From the NCBI GenBank assembly GCA_046295175.1, contig JBKBNY010000002.1, forward strand, positions 186,001 to 250,000: DNA of 64,000 nucleotides, read 5' to 3'. The DNA comes from JALOLV01 sp046295175 (GTDB taxonomy: Bacteria > Bacteroidota > Bacteroidia > Cytophagales > Spirosomataceae). The notes beneath the pieces are model-generated. The model saw only the letters and a list, made by a program, of their open reading frames with translations. It did not search any database and had not been told where the DNA came from. The position numbers were made by a program, and so were the translations under genes. Below, piece after piece: positions 36,368 to 45,615 of the stretch (position 1 is its first letter; the number at the start of each line of letters is the position of its first letter).

Positions 36368-37966
36368 ATGTCTGATAACTCTTCAAACCAAAAATCTGCA
36401 CTTTACACCCTCATGACGGTGTGGTTTTTTTGGAGTTTTGTGGCGGCCTCAAACGGTATCCTCATTCCATTATTCAAAGAAAAATTTAGTCTAACCCAAA
36501 CCCAAGCCCAGTTGGTTGACTTTGCGTTTTATGCCGCTTATTTCATTGGTTCGGTTTTGTATCTTATCTTCTCTCGATTGATGGGTGGCGATATTCTGAA
36601 CAAAATCGGTTACAAAAACGGCATTGTTTTGGGTCTATTGATTTCGGCAGTCGGGACTCTCCTATTCTACCCAGCAGCCCAAACGGCATCTTACAATTTA
36701 TTGCTTTCGGGGCTGTTTATTGTAGGCTTGGGGTTTTCGCTACAACAAACTGCTACTCAACCATTTATGATTGCACTCGGGCCTCCAGAAACTGGTGCTC
36801 AGCGTATCAATTTGGGTGGAGCGGTTAATAACCTCGGCGGAACAATCGGTCCAGCTTTGGTTTCGTATGCTATCTTTGGTTCAATCTCAAAAGATGCCGC
36901 CGCCAATGCTTCTATCGAAGACGTAAAAGTGCCTTACCTTTGCCTTGGAGTTTTGTTTGCCTTGATGGCACTTTTCTTTTGGCGTTCTAATCTTCCTCGT
37001 ATCAAAAACGACGAAGATGTACAAGTAAGCAATATCGTTATCGGTCTTCCAGTTGCGTTTTTGGTGCTTTGTGTTGGTGTTGCGGTTGCTTTCTCTATCG
37101 AAACCGCCATTATGTTTACTTTTGGATTAATGACCGTTTTGATGCTCGGATATTTGTTGTATTCAATCGTTAGTAAGGCTGGTGCGATTCAAAACGCTAC
37201 TTCGGTTCTGAGTTATCCGCAGGCGATTCTGGGTATGACCGCCATTTTTGTTTATGTTGGGGTTGAAGTAACGATTGGCTCAAACCTTGGTGAGTACTTA
37301 AAAGAAACCCAAAATCTGGATTCTTCGCAAATCTCAAAATACGTTTCGTTGTTTTGGGGTAGTATGATGATTGGCCGCTGGACAGCCTCAATTGGTAATT
37401 TTAATCCGAAAGAATCAACCAAGAAAATCCTTATTGCGGTTATCCCATTTGTAGCTTTTTCGATTGTATTGATTGTTAATTCGCTTTACAGCGGCGATGT
37501 TACAGATTTATTCCCTTACGCAATCTGCATCGTGGTGATGATTTTAGGATACTATGCAAGCCAAGAAAAACCTGTGCGTTTGCTTTTGATTTTTACGGCT
37601 TTAGGGGCTATCATGACAATCGTTGGGGTAATGACAACGGGTAAAGTTGCATTATTTGCCTTGATTTCGGGTGGATTATTCTGTTCGGTTCTTTGGCCAA
37701 GTATTTTCTCGCTCGGTACGGCAGGTTTGGGCAAATTTACCAATCAGGGGTCAGCATTTTTGATTATGATGATTTTAGGAGGTTCGATTATCCCAGTTGT
37801 GCAAGGTAAAATCGCCGATATGATTGGAATCCAAGAATCTTATTATTTGGCGGCCGCTTGTTTTGTGTATCTCTTTGTTTTCGGAATCATCGCTCAGGGT
37901 GTTCTTCGCAAACAAGGCATCGACTTCGATGAGGCTGTTGCGTCATCTTCAAAGGGCGGACATTGA
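36368..37966 (+). CDS. Sugar MFS transporter, FHS family
   Basis: A 532-residue major facilitator with 12 or more membrane segments, of the fucose/glucose/galactose-H+ symporter (FHS) type. ATG 36368 (MSDNSSNQKSALYTLMTVWFFWSFV) is the family start; the longer frame from 36233 adds unrelated residues. Features include FSLTQTQAQLVDFAFYAAYFIGS, then GLGFSLQQTATQPFMIALG and GGAVNNLGGTIGPALVSYAIF, which are typical of FHS proteins. The C-terminal half contains VYVGVEVTIGSNLGEYL and FWGSMMIGRW. The substrate sugar is not decidable from sequence. It lies downstream of dinB in its own unit. Confidence 0.92.
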   Translation: MSDNSSNQKSALYTLMTVWFFWSFVAASNGILIPLFKEKFSLTQTQAQLVDFAFYAAYFIGSVLYLIFSRLMGGDILNKIGYKNGIVLGLLISAVGTLLFYPAAQTASYNLLLSGLFIVGLGFSLQQTATQPFMIALGPPETGAQRINLGGAVNNLGGTIGPALVSYAIFGSISKDAAANASIEDVKVPYLCLGVLFALMALFFWRSNLPRIKNDEDVQVSNIVIGLPVAFLVLCVGVAVAFSIETAIMFTFGLMTVLMLGYLLYSIVSKAGAIQNATSVLSYPQAILGMTAIFVYVGVEVTIGSNLGEYLKETQNLDSSQISKYVSLFWGSMMIGRWTASIGNFNPKESTKKILIAVIPFVAFSIVLIVNSLYSGDVTDLFPYAICIVVMILGYYASQEKPVRLLLIFTALGAIMTIVGVMTTGKVALFALISGGLFCSVLWPSIFSLGTAGLGKFTNQGSAFLIMMILGGSIIPVVQGKIADMIGIQESYYLAAACFVYLFVFGIIAQGVLRKQGIDFDEAVASSSKGGH

Positions 37967-38113
37967 TGAATCATTAGATTGTTATCAAGCAATTATGTAG
38001 ATTTTCTCTAATGTTAATGAAAATTACTGATTATCAATCTTTTATTCATTATTTCGGCAACTCGAATAGTCTTTAATTTGTACTAAAATCGTTAAAACGA
38101 TTCAATATTTATG

Positions 38114-38145
38114 TTTCAGCCCATGACAAATGTTATGGGCTGAAA
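38114..38145. terminator. Bidirectional terminator between convergent genes
   Basis: Long arms (38114-38128 and 38131-38145; TTTCAGCCCAT / ATGGGCTGAAA plus ACA/TGT, one mismatch) separate the MFS gene and the converging E2-like gene. Confidence 0.75.
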
Positions 38146-38147
38146 TT

Positions 38148-38951
38148 TTATACTGTCTCCAACATTTGCGGATTATTCACTGCTTTTTTTAGGTATTTGA
38201 ATAGTTTTCCTCCGTGCGAGGCGTCAATTACTCGGTGGTCGAGTGCCGCACCAAGCGTAATGATGGTTCGAGGTACGATTTCTTCATTAACAACCCACGG
38301 TTTTCGGGATACACCCCCCATTATCAAAACAAAAGCAATATTCGCCGATGGCATCAACGCAGGGTATCCCACATCGAGTCCTATGCTACCGATATTTGAT
38401 AAAATAAACGACCCAAAATTATTGGCCGATAACCCCAACGGTGGTATCGAAATACCGAGTGTTGTGGTTATGTATCGAATCGTATTGTAAATCCAACCTC
38501 TAAACGGCCACGGAATCCCCGCCAAGCGTTCCTTCATTTTCATGGTGGCGTTTTCGTCTCCTTTATAAGACTTATTAATCTCTTCTTTCATTTTTAGGGC
38601 GGCTTCTTGAAGCGTCAGTTTATCAACATTCTGCATCTTAACCGACCCCATTTCGCCATTGGCGAGCAAAACGCTCACTGTTGCATCTATCTGCTCAAAA
38701 GAATAGATATTTCCACGTTTTACGTAAGTGTTTAATTCTGGAATCTGCTCTTTGATGGCCCTTGCAGTAGCCAATAGAAAGAAGTGGGTAAGGGTTATTT
38801 TGATACCCTCTTTGCGTTTTTGATTGATGTATTGTTCTAAATCGGTAATGTCAATCTCTACTGAGCCAAATATTTTTGAATCAACAGGTTTTTTATAAAT
38901 CGTCGAGGCGGTCTTTCGCCAAGCGGTGTTTAGGGATGTGTTTTTTTCCAT
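38148..38951 (-). CDS. Stand-alone 2-oxoacid dehydrogenase acyltransferase (E2) catalytic domain
   Basis: A 267-residue protein matching only the catalytic domain of E2 acyltransferases. There is no lipoyl domain and no subunit-binding domain. The active-site motif is DHRVIDA with H239 and D243 as the catalytic pair; the usual following glycine is alanine. The SNIGSIGLDVGYPALMP segment (about 190-206) matches the substrate-binding loop, and the N-terminus MEKNTSLNTAWRKTASTIYKKP resembles the E2 entry helix. Such truncated E2-like proteins in Bacteroidota are often annotated without proven substrate. It lies 59 bases after the cysteine desulfurase gene, perhaps co-transcribed. Confidence 0.87.
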   Translation of the reverse strand: MEKNTSLNTAWRKTASTIYKKPVDSKIFGSVEIDITDLEQYINQKRKEGIKITLTHFFLLATARAIKEQIPELNTYVKRGNIYSFEQIDATVSVLLANGEMGSVKMQNVDKLTLQEAALKMKEEINKSYKGDENATMKMKERLAGIPWPFRGWIYNTIRYITTTLGISIPPLGLSANNFGSFILSNIGSIGLDVGYPALMPSANIAFVLIMGGVSRKPWVVNEEIVPRTIITLGAALDHRVIDASHGGKLFKYLKKAVNNPQMLETV

Positions 38952-39010
38952 TCAAATTAACCATTTAACAAAACCCTCCCTCTTGGAGGAATAAAAACTG
39001 GCGAGGTTTT

Positions 39011-40159
39011 CTAAGCCAAAATACTCTTTTTGCTGAATAATTCGCTTACCACATTTGCCACATAGTCTATTTCTTCTTCGGTGTTGTATTTACCAAACGA
39101 AAACCGAACGTTTCCTCTCGCAGGGTCGATGTTGAGAGCATCTAAGACGTGCGAACCAATGTTTGTTCCGCTGGCACAAGCACTGCCCCCCGAACAAGAG
39201 ATACGGGCAATATCAAGATTGAATAGCAACATGTCGTTGTCTTCGTTGGGCGGAAAACTCACATTCAACACCGTGTAGAGGCTTTTGTCTAAATTTGCAG
39301 AAAGACCATTGAAAGTTACACCTTCGATATTTTTCATTCGGTCTATCAGCCTACTTTTGAGTTTTTCGATTTGCTTACGATGCTCATCCATTTCTCGATA
39401 GGCGATTTCGAGAGCTTTAGCAATACCCACGATTCCGTAAATGTTCTCAGTACCACCTCGCATGTTGCGTTCTTGGGCACCGCCATGAATGAACGGATTG
39501 ATACGGTTTCGGGCATTGATATAAAGAAACCCAACGCCTTTAGGCCCATGAAACTTATGGCCTGCCCCTACTATAAAATCAATTGCTAACTTTTGTAAAT
39601 CGTGGCGATAATGCCCCATCGTCTGAACAGTATCCGAATGAAAAACGGCTTGGTAATTTTGGCACATCTCGCCTACTCTTTCGATTTCGAGTAAATTACC
39701 GATTTCGTTATTGCCGTGCATTAAGCTCACCAAACTATTTGGATTCCGCCTCAATAAGTCTTCGAGTTGGTTGTAATCAATAACTCCAGCTGAATCAATA
39801 TCAAGCAAAGATAATTTGATTTTGCCTTGTTTTTCTAAGAATTCGAGCGTGTGTAAAACAGCATGGTGTTCGATTGGCGAACTAATCACGTGCTTAACCC
39901 TGAGGCTCTCAACTGAGCCGTAAATGGCTGTATTGTCGGCTTCGGTTCCGCCAGAAGTAAAGAAAATCTCCGATGGAGAAGTATTAAGTAAACCTGCGAT
40001 TGTTTTACGTGCTTTCTCGACCGCCGCACGCACCTCACGCCCATGAGCGTGTATCGACGACGGATTTCCGAAACTCTCGGTCATCAGCGGCAGCATGGCA
40101 TCTAATACTTCGGGGTCGAGTCTGGTTGTGGCAGCGTTATCTAAATAAATTCTATTCAT
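39011..40159 (-). CDS. Cysteine desulfurase (NifS/IscS-type)
   Basis: A 382-residue PLP enzyme that removes sulfur from cysteine and supplies it for Fe-S clusters or thio-modifications. H98 (SSPIEHHAVLH) stacks on the cofactor, K202 in GAGHKFHGPKG binds PLP, and C328 in SGGSACASGTNIGSHVL is the persulfide cysteine, in the longer-loop (group I) arrangement. Length fits. No iscU, nifU or mnmA lies nearby, so which sulfur pathway it serves cannot be told. It is divergent from the small lipoprotein gene. Confidence 0.94.
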   Translation of the reverse strand: MNRIYLDNAATTRLDPEVLDAMLPLMTESFGNPSSIHAHGREVRAAVEKARKTIAGLLNTSPSEIFFTSGGTEADNTAIYGSVESLRVKHVISSPIEHHAVLHTLEFLEKQGKIKLSLLDIDSAGVIDYNQLEDLLRRNPNSLVSLMHGNNEIGNLLEIERVGEMCQNYQAVFHSDTVQTMGHYRHDLQKLAIDFIVGAGHKFHGPKGVGFLYINARNRINPFIHGGAQERNMRGGTENIYGIVGIAKALEIAYREMDEHRKQIEKLKSRLIDRMKNIEGVTFNGLSANLDKSLYTVLNVSFPPNEDNDMLLFNLDIARISCSGGSACASGTNIGSHVLDALNIDPARGNVRFSFGKYNTEEEIDYVANVVSELFSKKSILA

Positions 40160-40211
40160 TCTTACAACTATTTGCTAATTTTCTGAATCATTATAGAAAA
40201 TTACAACAAAT

Positions 40212-40616
40212 ATGAATAAAATACGGTTCGTAGCCTCGATGTTTCTTAGTTTCTTTGTTTTTATCGGATGTTCGAATGAAAGCGAAGAAGTTAGTGCTTT
40301 GAATGCCTCAACGGCAGAAGTAAAGGGGATTATCAAGCCCAATGGTCTGGCGTATGATGGATGCGATACACATATACAAATCGAAAAGGATGGTGAAATG
40401 GTAATGTATGTGCCAACGGCCAACTCTAAAAATTTGGTAGATAATATTGTGAAAGCCGAGCAGAGTAAATTGGCTCAAGGAGAAATGCTTTTTAAGCCAA
40501 TACCGGTTTTGATTAGTTATTCGTTGACTGGCAAAAAGGGTGAGTTGCTCTGCGGTTGGGGTAAACGAAGTACCCTCGATGAAATTTCAATAAGCAAGAT
40601 TTCAAAAATTCAGTAG
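40212..40616 (+). CDS. Small lipoprotein, unknown
   Basis: A 134-residue lipoprotein with signal peptide and lipobox FIGC (Cys20). The mature part has no domain I recognise; it begins SNESEEVSALNASTAEVKGIIKPNGLAYDGCDTHIQIEKDG and includes two further cysteines (in YDGCDT and LLCGWG), which could form a disulfide. It is divergent from the cysteine desulfurase gene and converges on panB across a 32-base palindrome. Confidence 0.75.
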   Translation: MNKIRFVASMFLSFFVFIGCSNESEEVSALNASTAEVKGIIKPNGLAYDGCDTHIQIEKDGEMVMYVPTANSKNLVDNIVKAEQSKLAQGEMLFKPIPVLISYSLTGKKGELLCGWGKRSTLDEISISKISKIQ

Positions 40617-40629
40617 GGTAGAGAAAACT

Positions 40630-40661
40630 CAAAGGATAAGGTTTGCAAACCTTATCCTTTG
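40630..40661. terminator. Perfect 32-base palindrome, terminator or REP-like
   Basis: CAAAGGATAAGGTTTG (40630-40645) and CAAACCTTATCCTTTG (40646-40661) are exact complements with no loop bases. It lies between convergent genes, so it may serve as a bidirectional terminator, but there is no T-run and the form matches the REP-like palindromes elsewhere. Confidence 0.7.
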
Positions 40662-40666
40662 AAAAT

Positions 40667-41482
40667 TCAATATGATTCTTTATCGGTCGGGAAATCCGAG
40701 GCTTTTACATCTTTTACATAATTGGCAACAGCTTCGGTTATAATGGTATGTAAATCGGCATAACGACGGAGGAATCTCGGCGAAAAATCTTTATTGATTC
40801 CGAGCATATCGTGTACCACTAAAATTTGACCGTCGCAGTGCGGCCCTGCACCGATTCCGATTGTAGGAATCGAAACCGTATCCGTCACTTTCTTCGATAA
40901 CTCCGCTGGTATTTTTTCGAGTACCATACCAAAGCATCCAACTTCGTCGAGCATCTTAGCATTCTCGATTAACTGATTAGCTTCTTCTTCTTCTTTTGCT
41001 CTCACGGCATAAGTTCCGAATTTGTAGATTGATTGAGGTGTCAATCCTAAATGCCCCATGACGGGTATTCCTGCACTCAAAATACGAGCGATTGACTCTT
41101 TGACTTCGATACCACCTTCGAGTTTTACGGCGTGTCCGCCAGACTCTTTCATAATCCGTATTGCCGAACGTAGAGCTTCTTCGGAGTTTCCTTGGTACGA
41201 ACCAAAAGGTAAATCTACTACCACAAACGCTCGCTTAACGGCACGCACAACGGCCTGAGCATGATAAATCATTTGGTCGAGCGTGATGGGTAGGGTAGTC
41301 TCGTGGCCAGCCATTACGTTTGATGCCGAGTCTCCGACTAAAATCAAATCAATACCTGCAGCATCAACGATTTTCGCCATTGAGTAATCGTACGATGTGA
41401 GGCATGAAATCTTTTCACCCTTGCGTTTAAACTCTTGCAGCGTATGGGTTGTAATCCGTTTTATTTCTGAATGAACCGACAT
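40667..41482 (-). CDS. panB: 3-methyl-2-oxobutanoate hydroxymethyltransferase
   Basis: A 271-residue enzyme of pantothenate (coenzyme A) synthesis that makes ketopantoate from 2-oxoisovalerate and methylene-tetrahydrofolate. ATG 41482 ([34 protein letters not shown]) is the family start; a frame from 41647 adds 55 residues that look like leader. Conserved blocks are [38 protein letters not shown], and [23 protein letters not shown], then [26 protein letters not shown]. It follows the EnvC-like gene by 49 bases in the same direction, probably as the last gene of that operon. Confidence 0.95.
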   Translation of the reverse strand: MSVHSEIKRITTHTLQEFKRKGEKISCLTSYDYSMAKIVDAAGIDLILVGDSASNVMAGHETTLPITLDQMIYHAQAVVRAVKRAFVVVDLPFGSYQGNSEEALRSAIRIMKESGGHAVKLEGGIEVKESIARILSAGIPVMGHLGLTPQSIYKFGTYAVRAKEEEEANQLIENAKMLDEVGCFGMVLEKIPAELSKKVTDTVSIPTIGIGAGPHCDGQILVVHDMLGINKDFSPRFLRRYADLHTIITEAVANYVKDVKASDFPTDKESY

Positions 41483-41531
41483 CTTTTTGGGGATTTGTGA
41501 ATAAAATAAATTGTGAATTTGCCAATCGGAA

Positions 41532-42809
41532 TTACCTTGCCAGTAACCATTTTTCGGGATTGAGTTTTTCGGTATTATGCCAAATCTGAAAATTGATTTC
41601 GTTTGCTCCGCCCGATTCCCCCGCTGTACCGATGGTTTCTTTACCATCTACTTTTTGACCAGTCAAAACAAACGTTTCTTTTAGATTTGCATAAACGGTA
41701 AAATAATCGCCGTGTTGAATCGCCACTACTTTTCCCAGTCCAGGAATATCAGTAACGTCTTTTACTGTGCCTTCATAAACGGCTCTGACAGTAGCATTTT
41801 TTGGGGTCTGAATATCAACCCCATTATTGTTTATCAATACACCGTTCAAGACGGGATGCTCTTTTACGCCAAATCTATCCGATATGAATCCGCTACTGAC
41901 TGGCCAAGGTAATCGGTTTTTTGAAGCCCCAAAAGTATTTCCAACCGCAACGGTTCGTTCGGCTTTGGGTGCGGCTGCTCTGGCTGCTGCTTTGCGTTCC
42001 TCGCGGTCGGCGTTGAGTTTGGCAACTTTGGCTTCTTCATCTTGTTTGCGTTCGAGTTCTCGGTTTTTCTTGGCTATTTCACGAGCCACCAATGCAGCAA
42101 TGGTATTATCCAATTTCTTAACCGATTTCTTTGAGGCGTCAATTTCTTTACGAAGGTCTTTTTCTTTTTTCGATAATTCGGCAACCATCTCGACTTGGTT
42201 ATTGCGTAGCCTTTCGAGATTCTGAGCCTCAATTTCTTTTGCTAAAATTGCCTTTTGTTTATTCGACTTTTTAGAGATTAACTGCTCTTGGCGTTCTTTG
42301 AGCAATGCCGCTACTTTATTGATTTGCGTAACTTGTGCCTTACGATTATCGGTGTATTGTTGTAGGTATTTGTATCGCATGATGAGTTCGTTGAAACTCG
42401 ATGCCGAAAACAAAAAACTCAATTTATTGATTTTACCACTCGATTTCGACGTCGTGTATAACATCGAAGCGTACTCTTTTCGGAGATTATTGAGTTTGTC
42501 TTCTAACTCACCATTGGCGGCAGCAACATCCAAAATCTCGGTGTCGAGCAATTCGAGGTCTTGCTCTATCAAACTAATCTGTTGTTCCTGCGTAGAGATT
42601 TGCTCTTTGATTGCCTTGATTTTACCTACTGTTGTTTCTTTCTTTTCTTTGGTTTCTTCAAGGATTTTTTTGTTTTCCTCAATTTTTGCTTGGTTTCTTC
42701 TTTTTTCTTGTTCGAGTTGTTTACGTGATTTTTTCTGAGCCATAGACTCATCGAATATCAAAACCGTAAACAAACAAAGCAATAAATATTTGACGTGAGC
42801 TACTTTCAT
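41532..42809 (-). CDS. EnvC-like murein hydrolase activator with degenerate LytM domain
   Basis: A 425-residue secreted protein with a signal peptide ([25 protein letters not shown]), a coiled-coil region (about 25-270, rich in E, K and Q) and a C-terminal LytM/M23 domain (about 300-425). The zinc ligands of active M23 peptidases appear lost: the expected HxxxD position reads [10 protein letters not shown] and the expected HxH position reads YFTVYANL. This is the pattern of EnvC-type activators, which switch on cell-wall amidases rather than cutting peptidoglycan themselves. It abuts the DUF4292 gene, in an operon that begins with a TPR protein. Confidence 0.85.
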   Translation of the reverse strand: MKVAHVKYLLLCLFTVLIFDESMAQKKSRKQLEQEKRRNQAKIEENKKILEETKEKKETTVGKIKAIKEQISTQEQQISLIEQDLELLDTEILDVAAANGELEDKLNNLRKEYASMLYTTSKSSGKINKLSFLFSASSFNELIMRYKYLQQYTDNRKAQVTQINKVAALLKERQEQLISKKSNKQKAILAKEIEAQNLERLRNNQVEMVAELSKKEKDLRKEIDASKKSVKKLDNTIAALVAREIAKKNRELERKQDEEAKVAKLNADREERKAAARAAAPKAERTVAVGNTFGASKNRLPWPVSSGFISDRFGVKEHPVLNGVLINNNGVDIQTPKNATVRAVYEGTVKDVTDIPGLGKVVAIQHGDYFTVYANLKETFVLTGQKVDGKETIGTAGESGGANEINFQIWHNTEKLNPEKWLLAR

Positions 42810-43655
42810 TTATCTTTTCAAGAAGACTTGTTGATATGTTTTGGGAATTGTAAACGGAAAACCAGGGCTTTCGTCTAAGAAATCAATCCGATTGTGTTGC
42901 AAATTTACGATAGTATTAATTGCTTTCCCATTAGATTGTGCTTCTATTTGTACTTTTACCGATTGCGGAATCACCAAAGCGTTTATATTCTGAAAATCGC
43001 CATAGCCTACATTTATCGTGCTTGAATCGTTGGCCGTTTTGCCAAATAGACGAACCAACTTTAGGTTGTCTTCGGCAATGTAGTTTTCTAATTGAAGGAT
43101 TTTGAGGTCTTGTAAAATTTTGAAAACCGCTTGTTCTTTTGTTATCACATCATCGTTTCTTTTACGAATCGGCATATTGCCAATCAAAAGCGACTGTACT
43201 AAATCGTAATTAAGATTAAAATTGAATTGCTCGCTAAGTGAATTAAAATTGAACTTGTAATAATTTCTATGGATTCGGTCAAGGAAAACAACAGAATCAC
43301 GAGTGATGATTCCTCTCGCAACCTCAATGCCGATACTGACCGAAATCCAGATAATGCTATCTTTCTTTATTTGAATCGTCGCCGGAAAAGACTGGTCTTC
43401 GCCCGCACCTTTGAAATCTACTTTTGATTTTATCTTTAAAAATTTAAAATCTACCTCGGCTGGCTCAACCGTTATTTTTGGGGTTTCTTCGGTTTTTAAT
43501 ACCTCAACCTGTGTAACTTCCTTGGTTTCGGTCGAGTCAACCGTCACGGCTGTTTCTATTTCTTTTTCTACTTTTTTCTTATGTGCGTTTCGCTTACAAG
43601 CAGCAAAAGTAAAAACTAAAAGTATTAAAAGTATTGATAGGTTTTTTTGTATCAT
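42810..43655 (-). CDS. DUF4292 family lipoprotein
   Basis: A 281-residue lipoprotein (lipobox FAAC, Cys20) followed by a Lys/Glu/Val-rich linker (to about residue 70) and a DUF4292 domain (FLKIKSKVDFKGAGEDQSFPATIQIKKDSIIWISVSIGIEVARGIITRDSVVFLDRIHRNYYKFN). The fold resembles LolA/LolB-like lipoprotein-handling proteins, which suggests, but does not prove, a role in outer-membrane lipid or lipoprotein transport. It ends one base before the EnvC-like start, and begins 16 bases after the TPR gene, in one operon conserved among Bacteroidota. Confidence 0.85.
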   Translation of the reverse strand: MIQKNLSILLILLVFTFAACKRNAHKKKVEKEIETAVTVDSTETKEVTQVEVLKTEETPKITVEPAEVDFKFLKIKSKVDFKGAGEDQSFPATIQIKKDSIIWISVSIGIEVARGIITRDSVVFLDRIHRNYYKFNFNSLSEQFNFNLNYDLVQSLLIGNMPIRKRNDDVITKEQAVFKILQDLKILQLENYIAEDNLKLVRLFGKTANDSSTINVGYGDFQNINALVIPQSVKVQIEAQSNGKAINTIVNLQHNRIDFLDESPGFPFTIPKTYQQVFLKR

Positions 43656-43671
43656 TTTATGGGAATTTATT

Positions 43672-45393
43672 TTATTCTATCAACGTACCTTGCTGAATCT
43701 TCTTGTCAATATTTGTGCTATTCTCGCCCATTTGCTTTGCTTTCTTCCATTGTTCGATGGCTTTATCTTTTTCGCCTAATTGGAAAAGCACATCGCCATA
43801 ATGCTCAATAATTGTTCCACTGACACGTCCATTCTGTCTGATTGCCGTTTCTAAAAAAGTACGAGCCTTCGCAAAATCTTTCATAGTATATAGCACCCAA
43901 GCATGGGTATCGAGGTATGTCGGGTTGTCCTTATGTTTTTCGACTAACCTTCCTGACAATTCAACCGCACGTTCTAATTTATCTTTACGAAGAGCCAAAT
44001 AGTAGCTGTAATTATTCAAGACATGTTCGTAGTTGGGGTCTTCTTTCAATACTGCTTCGTAGGCTTCATCCGACTTGGCGTATTGACGAATCTCGTTGTA
44101 GGTATCGCCCAAAAGTGCATTGATGTGTTTTCCTAATTCGGGATTATCCAAAGCAAGATTACGAGCTTCTTTCAATGACTCAGCCGATTTATTGAAATCT
44201 TTCTTTACAAAATTGGCAAAGCCGTTGTGATACCAAAAAAAGGCTTGATTCGGAAAATACTCAATGGCTTGTTCTGAATGTTTGGCCAAACTATCGATAT
44301 GATTTAACTTTCCATCGAGTTCTACAATCGCCAACCAAACTTCATAAACTGATTTATCGTAAAGCGTAGATTTTACATAATTATCGCGAGCCTGGGCGAG
44401 TTCACCCTTCTTCATCAATAAATCTCCCAAGATAACATAACCGCGGGCTTCTTTTGGGGCCTGCCTGATTAGGTCTTGGGTCAGGCCCATGATATTATCG
44501 AGTGTGTTATCGCCGCTATCGTCTTTGAGCATGAGCATGTAGCTCGACAGCAATTTGAATTTTATATCGGGCGATAAATTTTTATTAGTGAATGCCGCTT
44601 TGAGTTCGTCATTGCATTTGGTCAAATCTCCTTGTTTACGGTAAATCTCGGCGAGCAAGACGTGTCCTTGTGCAAAATCAGGGTTTACCTTTAAGGCTCT
44701 TTCTATCATCAGAACGGCTTGGTCATAGCGTTGATTCTGAATCATAATCTGAGCTTGCTGCACAACGTAATCTGGCTCGGTTGGCTCCGACTCAATCAGT
44801 TTATTGCCTTCTTCGATAGCCTTATCGAGTTTTTCTTGCTTGAGATAAATCAACTGCTTCTGGCGAGTAATCTCTTCGCTCAAGCCAATCGTTTTTTCAA
44901 TTTTATTATAAATGTCAATTGCGTCGTTGTATTTGCCTTGCAAGATGTAAGTATTAGATAAGTCAAGGTAATTTTCTACATCGTAAGGGTTCTTTTTGGC
45001 AAGGTCTTCATAAACTTCAGCCGCTTCTTTATAGCGTTTTTGCTTAGAATAAACCTCACCCATATATTTGTGGTAGTACTTATTCTCAACATCAGATTTC
45101 ATGGCTTTTTCACCATAAATAGTAGCGTTGACTAAATCTTCGTTGGCGTAATATGCTTTAGACAACATAAACAAAGCCCCCGAACTGGCAGGATTCATCT
45201 CGGTAGCTTTCTTGAAATGGATAATCGCTTTGTCGTGGTTATCGGCAATAAAAAATTTCATACCTTCGGTAAAAACGGCCTCGGCTTGAAGCTCTTTCTC
45301 GGTCAATACGCCATCGTCTTGATTTTTTTTATTTCGCTGTGCAAATAGGAGCGAGGGGAGAGCCAGCAATATAAGAAGTCTAAGTAATTTCAT
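43672..45393 (-). CDS. TPR repeat protein
   Basis: A 573-residue exported protein from ATG 45393 (signal peptide MKLLRLLILLALPSLLFAQ); the longer start at 45399 is a TTG. About 13 tetratricopeptide repeats follow, for example AIIHFKKATEMNPASSGALFMLSKAYY and EAAEVYEDLAKKNPYDVENYLDLSNTYILQGKY, a superhelical protein-binding scaffold. It is first in the operon TPR, DUF4292 lipoprotein, EnvC-like, panB. That neighbourhood suggests a role in envelope assembly or in organising the outer membrane, which is inference. Confidence 0.88.
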   Translation of the reverse strand: MKLLRLLILLALPSLLFAQRNKKNQDDGVLTEKELQAEAVFTEGMKFFIADNHDKAIIHFKKATEMNPASSGALFMLSKAYYANEDLVNATIYGEKAMKSDVENKYYHKYMGEVYSKQKRYKEAAEVYEDLAKKNPYDVENYLDLSNTYILQGKYNDAIDIYNKIEKTIGLSEEITRQKQLIYLKQEKLDKAIEEGNKLIESEPTEPDYVVQQAQIMIQNQRYDQAVLMIERALKVNPDFAQGHVLLAEIYRKQGDLTKCNDELKAAFTNKNLSPDIKFKLLSSYMLMLKDDSGDNTLDNIMGLTQDLIRQAPKEARGYVILGDLLMKKGELAQARDNYVKSTLYDKSVYEVWLAIVELDGKLNHIDSLAKHSEQAIEYFPNQAFFWYHNGFANFVKKDFNKSAESLKEARNLALDNPELGKHINALLGDTYNEIRQYAKSDEAYEAVLKEDPNYEHVLNNYSYYLALRKDKLERAVELSGRLVEKHKDNPTYLDTHAWVLYTMKDFAKARTFLETAIRQNGRVSGTIIEHYGDVLFQLGEKDKAIEQWKKAKQMGENSTNIDKKIQQGTLIE

Positions 45394-45548
45394 TTTCAAT
45401 ATGTTTGTAGGCTAAATAACGTCTGCACATTTTTAATTATTGCAACTCTCAAAATGCCACAACATTCTTGCCAATTAAAGCATCAAAGTTCTTGATTTTA
45501 TGGCATTTATCAAAGTATTATACTGCATAATGGTAAAAAACACGGATA

Positions 45549-45579
45549 TTTGGCATTAGAATTGTCTTCATTATATTTG
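45549..45579 (+). promoter_or_regulatory. Promoter for the TMTC-like gene
   Basis: TTTG (45549-45552), 19 bases, then TATATTTG (45572-45579): a full match to the Bacteroidota housekeeping promoter. It lies 36 bases before the ATG. Confidence 0.7.
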
Positions 45580-45615
45580 AATCACGATTAATTCATTAAA
45601 AATCACAATAAACCC

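Noticed and set aside
41483..41647. Long N-terminal extension of panB
   Set aside because: The first 55 residues are unlike PanB; the family N-terminus starts at ATG 41482.
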